Positions 1-11,394 of a stretch of 64,000 nt of DNA are shown one piece after another. The stretch spans positions 68,951,436-69,015,435 of the forward strand of contig NC_086381.1 in NCBI RefSeq assembly GCF_036588685.1, in the 5' to 3' direction. The position numbers and the translations under genes are program-made. The first letter of the stretch is position 1. Every line of letters starts with the position of its first letter. The notes under the pieces are model-generated. The model was not told where the DNA came from. It worked only from the letters and a program-made list of their open reading frames with translations, and did no database searches. This DNA comes from Mytilus trossulus. Lineage: Eukaryota > Mollusca > Bivalvia > Mytilida > Mytilidae.

Positions 1-960
1 TCTTTAATTATGCGTCAAACTGACAACGCTTCAGAGTAAACGTTTTTCGGATAATCTGTTTCTTCCTAAGCCTATGAATATTAAATTTTTATTCTTTCTC
101 TATCATAATGGGAACATTTATGAATCATTCAATCTTTATTTTCATGTATAATTCGAAATATTTATTTCAGTATTTCTATCAAAAAAACAATCCCGTCAAA
201 TATTTACTTGACGCTTTTTTTCGTGGTATTAGCTACAGAATATCTGACGTTGCGTCATAATTATAACCATTTCTAAGCTTCACATTTGTTTTTTGGTATG
301 TGGATTTTATTAGAAAGGAGCAAAGGCTGGCGTCGAGATTATAAATTGAATAATGTGAAAATTAGAAAACTGTTCGGCTAAAGACGTCAAACGCTTTTTG
401 TCATAAATTACCCGACAAAAACAAAAGATAGGGTATATCAAGGTAGCGACTGGCGTCTGACTAAATAGATGAATGGGGCTGAATATAGAAAAAAATGCTA
501 CTTTTTGATGAATATTCTGAAAGTAATGACCAGAGAAAAGTTCTCGCTCGGACACATACTCCATAATCTAGTATAATATAAGAGCATAAACCTTAAGCAT
601 AGTACACAGATGTCCTAATTGCACTAACATTTCTATGTTCAGTGGACCGTGAAGTTGTGGTCAAAACTCTAATTTGGAATTAGAATTAGAAAGATAATAT
701 AACATGTTGTAGTATTTTATAGCAAATATTTGCGTTACAACAAAAAAATGGAAGATTTTTTTTTTTAAAGTTGGCCACACAACTTTATTTTTTAATATTT
801 TCTACCTATGTTTGCGTTTAATGCAAACCTTTGTGAATTAATGAATTATTTGCTAATACGCTTCCTTAAATTTTTTTCAAGGACTACCAAAGAAAAACGA
901 TTTTTGAAAACTTTACAAAAATAATCCACTTTAGGTCTGGTTACCTTAAAACATTTGCCC
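1..960. other. AT-rich stretch without recognisable gene
   Basis: This stretch is AT-rich, with homopolymer A and T runs near 735-795. I see no exon-like frame bounded by good splice sites, no RNA gene and no clear dispersed repeat. A short minus-strand open frame at 310-564 has no recognisable motif and is treated as chance. Confidence 0.5.
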
Positions 961-974
961 ATGATATACAAGAT

Positions 975-1106
975 CAGTGGCGGATCCAGAAATTTTAATT
1001 TTTGTAAGAGTGGAGCCCGGACCCATTGACTACCAGTTATGCTTCAGTGGTTCCCTAAATAACCAATCAAATTTACCCACAAAAATGGGGGGGGGGGGGT
1101 TGCCTA
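975..1106. repeat. Partial GGCGGATCC-type inverted-repeat element
   Basis: It begins with CAGTGGCGGATCCAGAAA, the terminal motif shared with the elements at 2384-2544 and 38515-38646, and runs into a G homopolymer near 1087-1100. The matching opposite end (GGATCCGCC) is not found downstream, so this is a one-ended, truncated copy. It has no coding content. Confidence 0.6.
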
Positions 1107-1338
1107 AATCCTTCAGTGTGATCATCTTCCAGACAAACATTGTGACGAGTTCTTGTGAAGTTTAAGAATATTCATAAATATCGAATAATCACGGGGGTTT
1201 AAGTCCGATTTGTTTAGTAAAATTGAGTTAGAGAAAAGCACAATAATGAAAAATGTCACGAACAGAGCACACTTTTACAGTCATCACTGTCATGTCTACC
1301 GGACGTATCTTAATTTCATAAAAAAAAATATAATTGTA

Positions 1339-1647
1339 GGAAGCTACCATTTGATTATTAGGGGGGGGGGGGGGGGGGGGAGGGGGCTAGGATGAAAAAT
1401 TTTGTCCTGCATTTTTTGTAGCTGTAATCTCTGTCCTGCCTTTTTTATTTTTCACTCTGTTCGGTCCTGCCTTTCTTTTTTTTAGTTTATCCTGACTTTT
1501 TTTTACCTAAATTGTCGTCCTAACTTTTTTTTTGCAAGTTTCTCATTTTTTTAACTCAAAACTCCTGTCCTGCCTTTTTTTTTTCAAATTTCATCCTAGC
1601 CCCCCCCCCCCCCCCCCCCCCCCCATAAAAATCAAATGGTAGCTCCC
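1339..1647. mobile_element. Non-autonomous element with G-tract/C-tract inverted ends
   Basis: The left end, GGAAGCTACCATTTG followed by a ~20-base G run, is mirrored on the right by a ~24-base C run followed by CAAATGGTAGCTCCC. The interior is T-rich with repeated CCTG(C)CTTTTTT and GTCCTGAC-like motifs and has no credible frame. A second, right-truncated copy lies at 51667-51930. Related single ends with CAACCATTTGATTTTC next to G runs occur at 8449-8500 and, inverted, near 38250-38285. This looks like a MITE-type DNA element. I could not fix a target-site duplication. Confidence 0.7.
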
Positions 1648-1717
1648 TTAATTAGGTCATCCAACATAACGGCAAATTGGTTTTTTGTTTTATTGATCTT
1701 CCTTATAGTATTTCCAG

Positions 1718-1843
1718 AAGAGGTCCAGATTACTTTGTTTTACTCTTGACCAGAATACATTCTGGAGTGTGCAGAAGACACCAAACATGCCCCCATGTGA
1801 GCTGTGTGAAGAGTTCAAGGTCAAATTTAAATGGTCTTTTTAA
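1718..1843 (+). CDS. Possible terminal coding exon of an unrecognised host gene
   Basis: A pyrimidine-rich tract and TTTCCAG acceptor end at 1717. They are followed by 41 codons and a TAA at 1841-1843, with AATAAA signals just downstream. The peptide ends in a stretch containing TFWSVQKTP, PPCELCEEF and KVKFKWSF, whose composition looks protein-like, but I do not recognise the family. A second frame across the same DNA is also open (to 1859) and looks less natural. No upstream exon was found between 1 and 1660, so the gene may lie mainly to the left of the window. It could be a false exon. Confidence 0.4.
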   Translation, partial: KRSRLLCFTLDQNTFWSVQKTPNMPPCELCEEFKVKFKWSF

Positions 1844-1854
1844 CGAATTTAGGA

Positions 1855-1879
1855 AATAAAATGATTTTTAAGAAATAAA
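1855..1879 (+). promoter_or_regulatory. Candidate polyadenylation signals
   Basis: AATAAA hexamers at about 1855-1860 and 1874-1879 lie 12-36 bases after the stop of the putative terminal exon. This is the expected order for a 3' end with a very short UTR. AATAAA is common by chance in DNA this AT-rich. Confidence 0.35.
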
Positions 1880-2383
1880 AAATAAAAATCTCTTTGTATT
1901 TTGTATTATTCAAGTTGGTAAAAATCAAAGATAATAATCAATAAAAAAAATTGTCAAATCTAGCTTCGGTCTGTCCCATTTCGCGCCATATTGTATTCCA
2001 TGATTTATACATGGGTGCGAACTTTTTCTTCTCTGGATCTTTACACCCTTTATAGAACAAGACAAGACAAGTTTATTGTTACACTGAGGCACATGGTGAA
2101 GGATGTTATTATTTCTATTGCTTCTAGATAAAAGATTTAGTGACAACTACATATTTACAGTGAGTTTGTTTTTTTAAGATAAAAAAGAACATTTACCATT
2201 GCAACATCCAATGTATTGACAATATTGTTTATTTTGAATGTTCATATGTATACATGTATGTTAATTCAGCTGAAAGGTTTAAAGACTGAAATTGCAATCT
2301 GAAATTTGTAATTTATTATGGAAGAGAACAATTTGTTATCAAACAAATTTGAATTAAATGCTAATTATAAAAAGATGTGCATA

Positions 2384-2544
2384 GGCAGATCCAGGGGGGG
2401 GGGGGACTCTTGGGGGCCAGGCCCCCTCTTTTGTGGGAAAGTTTTAGTTGATTAGATAGGGAATCACTGAAGCATGACTGGAACAGGCCCCCTCTTAGGT
2501 CAGTCAGCGGGCCCCCCTTATGAAAAGTTCTGGATCCGCCATTG
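2384..2544. mobile_element. GGCGGATCC-type MITE, both ends present
   Basis: The left end GGCAGATCCAGGGGG and right end TTCTGGATCCGCCATTG are inverted copies of each other. Between them are G-rich and C-rich tracts that also pair (GGCCCCCTCTT motifs occur twice). About 160 bp, non-coding. It abuts a copy of the 110-bp bivalve repeat at 2545. Confidence 0.65.
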
Positions 2545-2660
2545 ATGTGGTATGATTGCCAATGTGACAACTGTCCTCAAGAATCCAAAATGAGACATTA
2601 ACAACTATAGGTTACCATACAGCCTTCAACAATGAGCAAAGCCCATACTGCATAGTCAGC
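2545..2660 (+). repeat. Solo copy of the 110-bp 'GATTGCCAAT' bivalve repeat
   Basis: It contains GATGTGGTATGATTGCCAAT, ACAACTATAGGTTACCATAC and GCCTTCAACAATGAGCAAAG, the core modules that are tandemly arrayed at 10405-11080. This family is very common in mussel DNA. The copy ends exactly where the 2661 inverted-repeat element starts. Confidence 0.75.
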
Positions 2661-3328
2661 TAAGGTAGCACTCCACAGTTAGAAAATAAAATTTAAAAAG
2701 AGCCCCAAAATGTTTTGTCATCTCCTATTCCTGGATTTCTAATACATTAACCTAACTGTTTGTGTTGTACATGTGCATATGTATGTAATCAGTATCTTCC
2801 ATAGATTTGATTTTCAAAAGTTAAAAGGGTTAAAATTAATTCCTTTTCTGTGTATCCATGGCAACATTCTGCATTAATTTCCCATAAAATATTGCAAAAA
2901 GGGGGGTGAACATGTCACTTTTCTCCCCAAAATTTGGATCAAACTAGAATTTCAGTACCTTTGAGTGATACCTTTTCAGAACCTGTTTCCCCAAATCTTC
3001 CTAATGATCAAATAAAAAATAGGTGTCTTTCGCCTCATTTTTTCGTAAAATCCAATCACAAAGTTCGTGCGATAAAAAGTTGAAAAAAAACCATTGCAAT
3101 AATTGCCGGACCAATGTATGGTAGGGACATGCAATTACAGACTGTCATACAGAAAACAGCCTACATTACATACATTGCATAACCTTGATGTTCATTAAAA
3201 CCCATTATAAAGGCTATTTTAATACTCAGCTATCCAAAAATGAATTTTATTGCACACTAGCTCTCATATTTGAAAAATTCACAGGGGCCAAAATGCGAAA
3301 CTTCACACCTAACTGGAGTACTACCTTA
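2661..3328. mobile_element. Terminal-inverted-repeat element, ~670 bp
   Basis: The left end TAAGGTAGCACTCCACAGTT is matched on the right by AACTGGAGTACTACCTTA (3311-3328), its imperfect reverse complement. The interior is AT-rich and non-coding, with no transposase. The first ~130 bp recur almost exactly at 4081-4207. It is best read as a non-autonomous DNA transposon; the superfamily is not determinable from what I see. Confidence 0.6.
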
Positions 3329-4080
3329 AGGTGAAATTTTTCCCCTCCTGCCTCAATTTTTATTATATTTTCTGTGTTCTACTAGCTGTTACGATGAAAA
3401 CTGTACCTTAGTTTTTAAAATTGGTTCTGAGTGAGTAACAAAGATTTTATGAAGGTTAGCAGCTAGTTGATGTTGCAATGTGACAAAAAGTGATTTAAAA
3501 ATAAATGATGGATCATAGTGAAAAACTGCAAGTTTGTCTCAATTTTGGGGTAAATTTCTATAATTTTCCCCTTTATCTTATTTAAAATCATAAAATAACG
3601 TTAAAGGAGGACAAATTGTACAATTTTTAGGTATTTCAAAGTACTTATAGGTCAATTTTGCTGTAAATAGCATACCTAACCTTGGTTTAGAAGCTCTCAA
3701 GCAGGGTATTAATTTCTTGCCATACTGGCATCATTAAATTTAATTAATGCCAAATTATAATATAAAATCCTGCTAAAATGTTTATTTGACTTTTTCGCAT
3801 TCTGACATAAATATAAAGCGATACATTCTGAGAATATCATATAAAGCGCAATCTTTGGTTACAAGGGCAAAGCTAATGGAGTACAAATTAAAGACCGCAA
3901 CATGTTTAAGTGTCAAAATGTGTATAATTTGGTTGCCAAGGAGAGTAAACATTAAAATAATCATAAATTGCATTCCTAGCAGATTTTTAACCCTCAAAAC
4001 TAATACAAGAACATAACAGACTAAAGATTTGTGGTATTTTTTACCTTAAAAAGTGCATTTCTGTCCTTTTTGATGTGCCG
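3329..4080. other. Spacer without recognisable gene
   Basis: AT-rich sequence between two related repeat ends. Overlapping 71-76 aa frames on both strands at 3782-4016 have no motif and are mirror by-products of the same AT-rich DNA. I see nothing else supportable. Confidence 0.4.
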
Positions 4081-4207
4081 TAAGGTAGCACTCCACAGTT
4101 AGAAAATAAAATTAAAAATGAGCCCAAAATGTTTTATCATCTCCTATTCCTGGATTTCTAATACATTAACCTAACTGTTTGTGTTGTACATGTGCATATG
4201 TATGTAA
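4081..4207 (+). repeat. Solo left end of the 2661 element
   Basis: It starts with the same TAAGGTAGCACTCCACAGTT and follows the 2661 copy nearly base for base through GTGTTGTACATGTGCATATG, then diverges abruptly. It is a partial copy of the same family in the same orientation about 1.4 kb away. Confidence 0.7.
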
Positions 4208-4749
4208 TTGTGGTAGAGTGAAATTTGGCATATTTTTGTAAATGTAAATTTGTATATACATGTGTATTGATTAGATTATATTGGAATAAAATGATGGTCA
4301 TACTATTGATATATTATCAGTTACAAATTGAATGGTATTTAATTTGTCTAGTCTGATTACTGTTAAACTGACCATTGTACCTGTTTGTCTTTGTTACCTT
4401 GATTTCTATATTTAGAATCTTAATTAAGGCTATATATTTCTTATGGATAGTGATTTTGGTCACATGTTCTTTTTGGAGGGAAAATTCTATTGTTCTGGTC
4501 ACTCTTATTTCAACTGTCATACTGAGCAGATATATTTCAGTTGTGGAGTTTGCAAATGGTCTTATATGAATTATTGTATAGTTATTGCTGAATCTTTTGG
4601 GAATCCATATTACTACTTTACAGGTCAGTTGTATATACTTTTCTCACCTAGTTTTTAACAGAGTATGCAAGATTTGGTTAGATTGATTAAATTGAATGGA
4701 GAAATGAATCTGTAGTATGAATATGACCTTTTATATGAATGATAGATAT

Positions 4750-4856
4750 AGATTCTTACATTGATACCAGTGGATTATCGGATTTATCCAATCGAGATAA
4801 TTTAACTATCGAGATTGGATAAATCCGATAATCCACGAGTAACTATGTAAGAATCT
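4750..4856. mobile_element. Near-palindromic hairpin MITE (first of a pair)
   Basis: Arms of about 50 bases pair with each other. GGATTATCGGATTTATCCAA on the left is mirrored by TTGGATAAATCCGATAATCC on the right, with outer AGATTCTTAC and GTAAGAATCT. The loop is almost absent. The flanking TAGATATAGATTC and CTCTAATG match those of the 5102 hairpin, which identifies one family. Confidence 0.75.
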
Positions 4857-5101
4857 GTTTCTCTAATGATTAAAAAGACATTTTCTATTTTTGCTAACCG
4901 AAAATCCCCTTCGAGTGCCTTTCACATTGCACGAAGTTGTCAATTTCATTAACACCTGTTATCAAATTTTGATTCATCCAGTTATCTAAAAAGGTCATGA
5001 CCCTTAAACTCATCCAATGATCTTTTGAGATCACCAGCAACCACACTTGTTTAAATTTGTTTATAGGATGGGTTCAGAAAGGGATAAATTTCCATAGAAT
5101 T

Positions 5102-5279
5102 AGAGAAATATAGATTCTTACACTGCAACAAGTGTATTACGATATTTCTCCACTCGAGACAGTTACATTTTATTATTTAAAGCGCGAGGCTTGCCGAGCC
5201 CTTTAAATAATAAAATTTAACTGTCGAGAGTGGAGAAATATCGTAATACACGAGTTATAGTGTCGGAATCTCTTTCTCT
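5102..5279. mobile_element. Near-palindromic hairpin MITE (second of a pair)
   Basis: Inverted arms carry GTATTACGATATTTCTCCAC and GTGGAGAAATATCGTAATAC. A second inner palindrome (TTATTATTTAAAG ... CTTTAAATAATAA) surrounds a short GC-rich core. The outer ends (AGAGAAATATAGATTC / GAATCTCTTTCTCT) relate it to 4750-4856. Non-coding. Confidence 0.75.
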
Positions 5280-5289
5280 AATGCCTTTT

Positions 5290-6340
5290 ATCGTTTTTTT
5301 TCAAAGATTTTCATAAAATTGTGCTCTTTATATACGACGTCATCAGGCAAGGTCGCCTTTTTTCATGACGTCACAATAGAAAAATTGAGAAGAAAACAAA
5401 ACATTTTGACGTCATAATCAAATTTCGACTAATCATTTGCCAAGAACAGATTTTTCACTAGTGAGGAGAAATACTTTTCTCACACCGGTCAGGAAATGTG
5501 AAAATAGCACAAAAATTAGAGAAATACAATTAATCAACCATATCATGCTTTAAATCATTAAAGATTGATAAATGATTAAAATATTCAATAATTACTAAAT
5601 AATAGATTATAATAGAGCATTGGAGTGAAATTATATTAGATAGAAAGAAAGAGTTTTCTTGTGTATAAATAAGAAATAGATCAAATAGTTAAATATTCAT
5701 TTTAAACCTTTATTATATTTAAGATAATCTAAGGGAACAGATTTTATTATTTTTGGTATGTGTACACATTATAGACTAAGACATGGAACACAGTAATTAT
5801 GAATTTTTATTTATCTTCAGGTTAATATTTGATGTACATGTAGCCAATACACATATGAAGTCTTGTGACCTTCAAACTAGCACTTGAGGTAAGCAAAGAG
5901 TTGTATTATGTTGTTTTATAATTTGGTTAGTTATTTGCTTATTTTGCTTACTTTGCGTTGCAAAGTTGCTGCATATAGATATTTTAATGTTTTACCGTTT
6001 TGCTTAGTTTATTACTATTTATGGAATTCATGTAGAATATATTATTTACATGGTAACAGAATATTTATTGCAATTAAGTTTATGAGATGCATAAACTAAC
6101 ACATGTAAGAAGCATGTTTATGTTGAGTCTTTGAGATAGAATTATAGATATGAAAGAGAATATAATATTTTATTTAGAATGTTATATTTATAGTGCAATG
6201 TACTTGTTTAGAAACTTGTCAGAGTTATCTATATTTGCACCTGTATTTATAGTATTTTAAAATTATGTTTTGTAGGGTCTTTATACGAGACAACTGATTA
6301 CTAAGACCTTTAATAAAGAATCCATACATATTACAACTGA
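5290..6340. other. AT-rich stretch without recognisable gene
   Basis: No splice-bounded coding frame, RNA gene or clear repeat is seen. The 63-aa frame at 5908-6099 is low-complexity and hydrophobic, and it has no family resemblance I can name. Confidence 0.4.
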
Positions 6341-6705
6341 GTCTTTATGATGCCCATTTCCACCCGGTTTCATATACATATCTGTGTAGCATGATTCATC
6401 TAACCTTGACCTCATTTTCAAGGTTCATTGATCAATGCTTAGTTTTCCTTTATAAGTTTGTTTCTTAGATGTGCAATTTGAATGACTAGGTCAACTACAT
6501 GTACATTTAAAGCATATTTGGTGTATGGAATGATTGTGGGTGTAGATGTATAGTTTGGCTATATCTGACATTTGACCTCCTTCGATTATGTTAAGTTTAT
6601 GTGATAGTTCAATGTAATACAGCTTTATATTTAGAACTATCATCAAAATATCAATTGAAATTAATAGAAGGCGAGACTGTTTCATCATGTGCACTTTTGT
6701 TTCTG
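6340..6705 (+). repeat. Copy of the 'GACCTCATTTTCAAGGTTCA' bivalve repeat
   Basis: It contains ACCTTGACCTCATTTTC, TTCATTGATCAATG, TTTGGTGTATGGAATGATTG, TTATATTTAGAACTATCA and AGGCGAGAC, the same ordered modules as the tandem block at 35820-37780 and the fragment at 13020-13172. Open frames over it are repeat by-products. Confidence 0.65.
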
Positions 6706-6962
6706 CAAGGATAGGCATAATTTTGGACCATAAAAGCATGTCGGTTTAAGAAGGATCAATGTTGAAATACTGAAGTTATCCAACTAGGCAGTAACACTGC
6801 ATATATACCACTTCTCTTGATTTTCATATTATTTTTTTTCTTATTAGGCATGTCACAGCTCAAATTTGAACACGTACCTTTTACAAGTTTTGATTATGAC
6901 CATTACATAATATAGTAAGTTTAACTAGGAAATTAGTATGGTGTTCATTATCACTGGACTAG

Positions 6963-7115
6963 TATATATTTGTTTAGGGGCTAGCTGAAGGACGCCTCCG
7001 GGTGGGGGAATTTCTCGCTACATTGAAGACCTGTTGGTGACCTTCTGCTGTTGTTTTTGATTTGGTCGGGTTGTTGTCTCTTCGACACATTCCCCATTTC
7101 CATTCTCAATTTTAA
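6963..7115 (-). repeat. 'CAGCTGAAGGACGCC' dispersed repeat
   Basis: It carries GGGCTAGCTGAAGGACGCC, GAATTTCTCGCTACATTGAA, GACCTGTTGGTGACCTTCTG and CACATTCCCCATTTCCATT. The same family occurs inverted at 7995-8140 and 32512-32660, in this orientation at 50380-50495, and cut by the window end at 63950. I know the family from mussel genomic DNA. The 74-aa minus frame here lies within the repeat. Confidence 0.7.
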
Positions 7116-7994
7116 TAACAAATCTTTTAGCATTAACTTGGCCTGACTGTACTAGAAACCAGCATAAAGTACCTTGGAAATAAAACAATTCATGGGTTAT
7201 TTCCCTTACTGACTTAGGTAGTATAAAGGCTCTATATGCCATATAGCTTAATTTTTTAGTTTCAATATATATCTTTAATTATGTTGAGATAATTTCAAAC
7301 TTGACATATATACTTTTAACTCTGTTTAAATTGAGTTTTTATAAGATGTGTTTAAGACATTATTAACATGGATAGGCATGAACATATGTTTACTTCATAC
7401 GATATTTATAATCAGATGCTTATCCTAAGTTGGATATGGCACCTATTATACAAATACAAATACAAATATTTTTATTGGCACAAACTCATTAACAATAAAT
7501 GGTTAAGACCTATGGCATTACATACAACTATAATAATTGACATGGTAGATTATGAAAGGTATAATTAATATTATCGGTATAGTTTACAAATCTAAAGTTT
7601 TCAATAATTGAATTATTTTCATATTGTAGATGATGTTTTTGGGACAGAGGGGAACTTATAATAATGGAGAGGACAGCTGTAAATGAAACTTTTGAGGTAG
7701 CTAGAAGATCACATGTTGTAATAAGAAGACAGTTCTCAGCTGAGAGTTTTGTGATGTAGAGGTTTGAGTTTCTCTAAATTTGACTAAAAGATATTGATAA
7801 TGAGTTAGGTTAAATTAGACATTTAAAAAAGAATAATGTTTTAAGGGCTGATGATCCATTTCCTTTATTATCTAAATATACATGTTCACAGAAATGAAGT
7901 CTGCAGATGACTTATTGCAGTTGGAACAACATCCAGAATCCTGTGAAGAGTGGACTCTCTTAGTTACTTTACTGCTAAAAAGTCCCTTATTAAA

Positions 7995-8300
7995 ATAAAA
8001 TTGATAATGGAAATGGGGAATGTGCCAAAGAGACAACAACCCGACCATAGAGCAGACAACAGCATAAGTTCACCAACAGGTCTTTAATGCAACGAGAAAT
8101 TCCCACACCCGTAGGCATCCTTCAGCTGGCCCCGAAACAAATATATACTAGTTCAGTGATAATGAATGCCATACTAAACTCCAAATTGTACACAAGAAAC
8201 TAAAAGTTAAAATAACTAACAAAGGTCAGAGGCTCCTGACTTGGGACAGGCGCAAAAATGTGGCAGGGTTAAACATGTTTGTGAGATCCCTCCCCCTATA
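7995..8300 (+). repeat. 'CAGCTGAAGGACGCC' repeat with 3' extension
   Basis: This is an inverted relative of 6963-7115 (GGAAATGGGGAATGTG, CAACAACCCGACCATAG, GCATCCTTCAGCTGGCCCC). It continues with a module (GATAATGAATGCCATACTAA, GACTTGGGACAGGCGCAAAA, GGGTTAAACATG) that recurs without the first part at 19085-19225. A composite dispersed repeat without coding content. Confidence 0.65.
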
Positions 8301-8448
8301 CCTCTAGCCAATGCAGAAAAGTAAACGCATAACAATAAGCACATTAAAATTCAGTTCAAGAGAAGTCCGAGTCTGATTTCAGAAGATGTAACCAAAGAAA
8401 ATAAACAAAATGACAATAATACATAAATAACATCAGACTGCTAGTAGT

Positions 8449-8505
8449 TAAGGCAGCAACCATTTGATTTTCGGGGGGGGCTATGTTTTTTTTTTGTTTC
8501 AAACT
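8449..8505. repeat. Solo end of the CCATTTGATTTT/G-tract element family
   Basis: AGGCAGCAACCATTTGATTT followed by a G run and a T run matches the terminal region of the 1339-1647 family and, inverted, the end near 38250-38285. Only one end is present. Confidence 0.5.
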
Positions 8506-8509
8506 GGTT

Positions 8510-10400
8510 CCTTTTCTCATTTTGATTTTGATACAGAACATATATATTTTTCATCATGATTATAATCAAGATAATTGGTAACTGAAAAAACAGTACAATG
8601 ATGATTTCATACACTAATATAAAGGTGACCACATGTACAGGTGACCACTGAAATATACAGAACAAATGCTTAAGATGGTATCCAAGAGACTGTTAGAGAT
8701 AGTTGACCTCTTAAATAAGAGTGGTGACCTTAAGGCAGGTTTGACTGAAAATGATTATATTTTTTCACATCTAGAATTTTGGTTAACAATTAATCATGTA
8801 AAGAATGACTTTCTTTCAACTTGATCATTAACAATCCTTGTTTCAGAATTATCTTTTTAAGCAGCAACTGTTTTTTAAAGGAATCATAGCTACATGCATG
8901 AGATGCAAAGAGTGGAATAATTAGCAAGGAGACATGAAATTCATTTACAGGTATAATTGGGTTGCTGCTACACATGGAAAGTTCACAATGGGGAAATTGA
9001 AGTCTCTTTTGTCAAATTATAGCTCTCAGCTGGTCCTTGCTGATGGCTTCTAGGCGACGGCAAGAATGAAGTACAGCGCCATATCTGTTGTATCCTTCTT
9101 CTGGTTCAGTGGGTTAGTTGGGATCAACTTTTTTTAGTTACCTTTTAAGAGATCACCTACATTGTGGAATGTGAAATTAAGGGATAATGCTTGATTCTTT
9201 TTATCCTTGATTAGTGCCTGTATGAAGTCTGCCTTAAAAGGGGCAGGGTTCCCATAGCAATGTCAACATTTTTTTATTTTAGTTCTTTTTTTAATTTTTT
9301 AATAGTTTTCTTAATAAAACTTTTTACTGTTTTTTCCTTTTTTTCAGATTTATCAAACTTCTCCCTCTTCAACATTATTTCATTATTTAATTATTTAACT
9401 TTTCTTATTCTGAATCAGTATTAAGGTCTGCAGCAATGCTTTTAGAAATTTAAATTGTTATTTTCCTGTAAATTTACAGTTTATTAAGTATGAGATAATG
9501 ATATCTCTTTTGGCTTTTTAATGATCATGTCAATTGGCTCAACAAAGTTTTAGTCTCTGGCAATCTCAATGAAGGTTATTTCACTAATCAGTTAGCTACA
9601 CTGAAAATTGTAACATCCATTCATTTAAGTTTATAATTTTTTTTAATTTCTTTAAAAATTATACTTATGTCCCTCCATGTCTAGTACTTCATTTATAAAT
9701 CTTTTCATTCTATGAAGTATCAACACTAACCTGGGGGTTTACTAACATGATACTTCCTAAATAGGTTGTTAGGTATTTAAGTGGCATGATAGAGTGGCAC
9801 AAGGGAGAGAGAGATTGGTGTATGCAATTCTAGTAAGGGTTTGGGGTTCTAACCAGATGGAGGGATATGGTTGCTTTTTATTCATTAAGTATGTGTGCAG
9901 AATATAATTTATTGGGTTGAGACTGACTGTCGTTAGTAAATGACTTTCTAAAGACAAAATGCCATTAATTTAGTCTAACATATTATTATAACTTCAGATA
10001 AATACCTAATACCTAAAATTCAGAATGGGACAGTTAAATAAGGATTTTTTTTGGGGGGAGATGAAATGTAAAATTTTAAAAATGTTCTTTAGACCTATTC
10101 ATGTTTACAATTTTTTTATTTCATTTCTTTTCTTCAATTTCGATTGACCATTATGATGATATTCAAATTTCAATTTGCTGGGGAACAGATAAATGGCAAC
10201 CTTCTTTTTAAAATCAATTTAATGTCATATTTTTGTAACACAGTTGACATTTCTATAGGAACTAATTACTGTAAACCAACTTATTTTATGGACAATTTAT
10301 TCGTGTTGCGCCATTTCTATCAATTTTCGCAGCGTTTTTTTTTTTTTGTGTATCACCCTTTCTATCATATTTCACATAGGATTTTTTCCTGTGTATATAC
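8510..10400. other. AT-rich stretch, no supported gene
   Basis: I see no gene here that I can support. Minus-strand DNA at 9013-9106 encodes a short stretch with GYNRYGAVLHSCRRLEA, which looks protein-like but has a stop just upstream in frame and only weak splice context. It may be a coding relic. Confidence 0.35.
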
Positions 10401-10404
10401 GAAA

Positions 10405-11080
10405 AAAGAAGATGTAGTTTGATTGCCAATGCGACTTTACACTCCACAAGAGACTAAACGATACAGAAACTAACAGCTATAGGTCACTGTATGGCCTTCA
10501 ACAATGAGCAAAGCAGAAAAAGATGTGTTATGATCGCCAATGAAACAACTCTCCACAAGAGACTAAATAACATAGAAATTAACAGCTATAGGTCACTGTA
10601 CCGCCTTCAACAATGAGCAAAGCAGAAAAAGATGTGTTATGATTGCCAATGAAACAACTCTCCACAAGAGACTAAATAACATAGAAATTAACAGCTATAG
10701 GTCACTGTACGGCCTTCAACAATGAGCAAAGCAGAAAAAGATGTGTTATGATTGCCAATGAAACAACTCTCCATAAGAGACTAAATAACATAGAAATTGA
10801 CAGCTACAGGTCACTGTATGGCCTTCAACAATGAGCAAAGCAGAAAAAGATGTGTTATGATTGCCAATGAAACAACTCTCCACAAGAGACTAAATAACAT
10901 AGAAATTAACAGCTATAGGTCACTGTACGGCTTTCAACAATGAGCAAAGCAGAAATAAAAAAAATGTATTGTAATTGCCAATGAAACAACTCTCCACAAG
11001 AGAATAAATGACACAAAAATTTACAGCTACATGTCACTGTACAGCCTTCCACAATGAGCAAAGCAGATACCACACAGTCA
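10405..11080 (+). repeat. Tandem array of the 110-bp bivalve repeat (6 copies)
   Basis: Six head-to-tail copies begin near 10407, 10516, 10626, 10736, 10845 and 10954. Each carries GATTGCCAATGAAACAACTC, CCACAAGAGACTAAATAACA, AACAGCTATAGGTCACTGTA and GCCTTCAACAATGAGCAAAG. The period is about 109-110 bp, and the inner four copies are nearly identical. The array ends with ATAAAAGGCTCAGAAA, a module that follows solo copies elsewhere. Solo or degenerate copies lie at 2545, 31050, 32168, 37800, 44236, 52738 and 57515. Confidence 0.9.
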
Positions 11081-11394
11081 TCTATAAAAGGCTCAGAAAT
11101 CACAAATGAAAAAAGGGGAAAAAGAATCCCATATTGCTGTTTTTTTTCACATATTTTGCATGGATGTGTTTCGTGACTATCTTATTTTTTGGATTACTTC
11201 ATTCTATTTTGAAATATTTGTGATTTATATTCGGCTTATTTCTTTTCGCTTGAAGTCTCGTTAATAAATTGTCTGAAAAATAAGTTGGTTCACAGTATGC
11301 TCCTCTTCTAGTCTTGGTTTCCCCCTCCCTCCCCCTTGTAGCAGTCTCAATAATCCTTTACTCCCCGCCCCACCTGAGTCAAAGGCAGGGTCTT

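Noticed and set aside
7640..7756. Possible + strand exon (MERTAVNETFEVARRSHVV)
   Set aside because: An acceptor-like TTGTAG precedes it, but a stop follows quickly and no neighbouring exon or homologue was seen.
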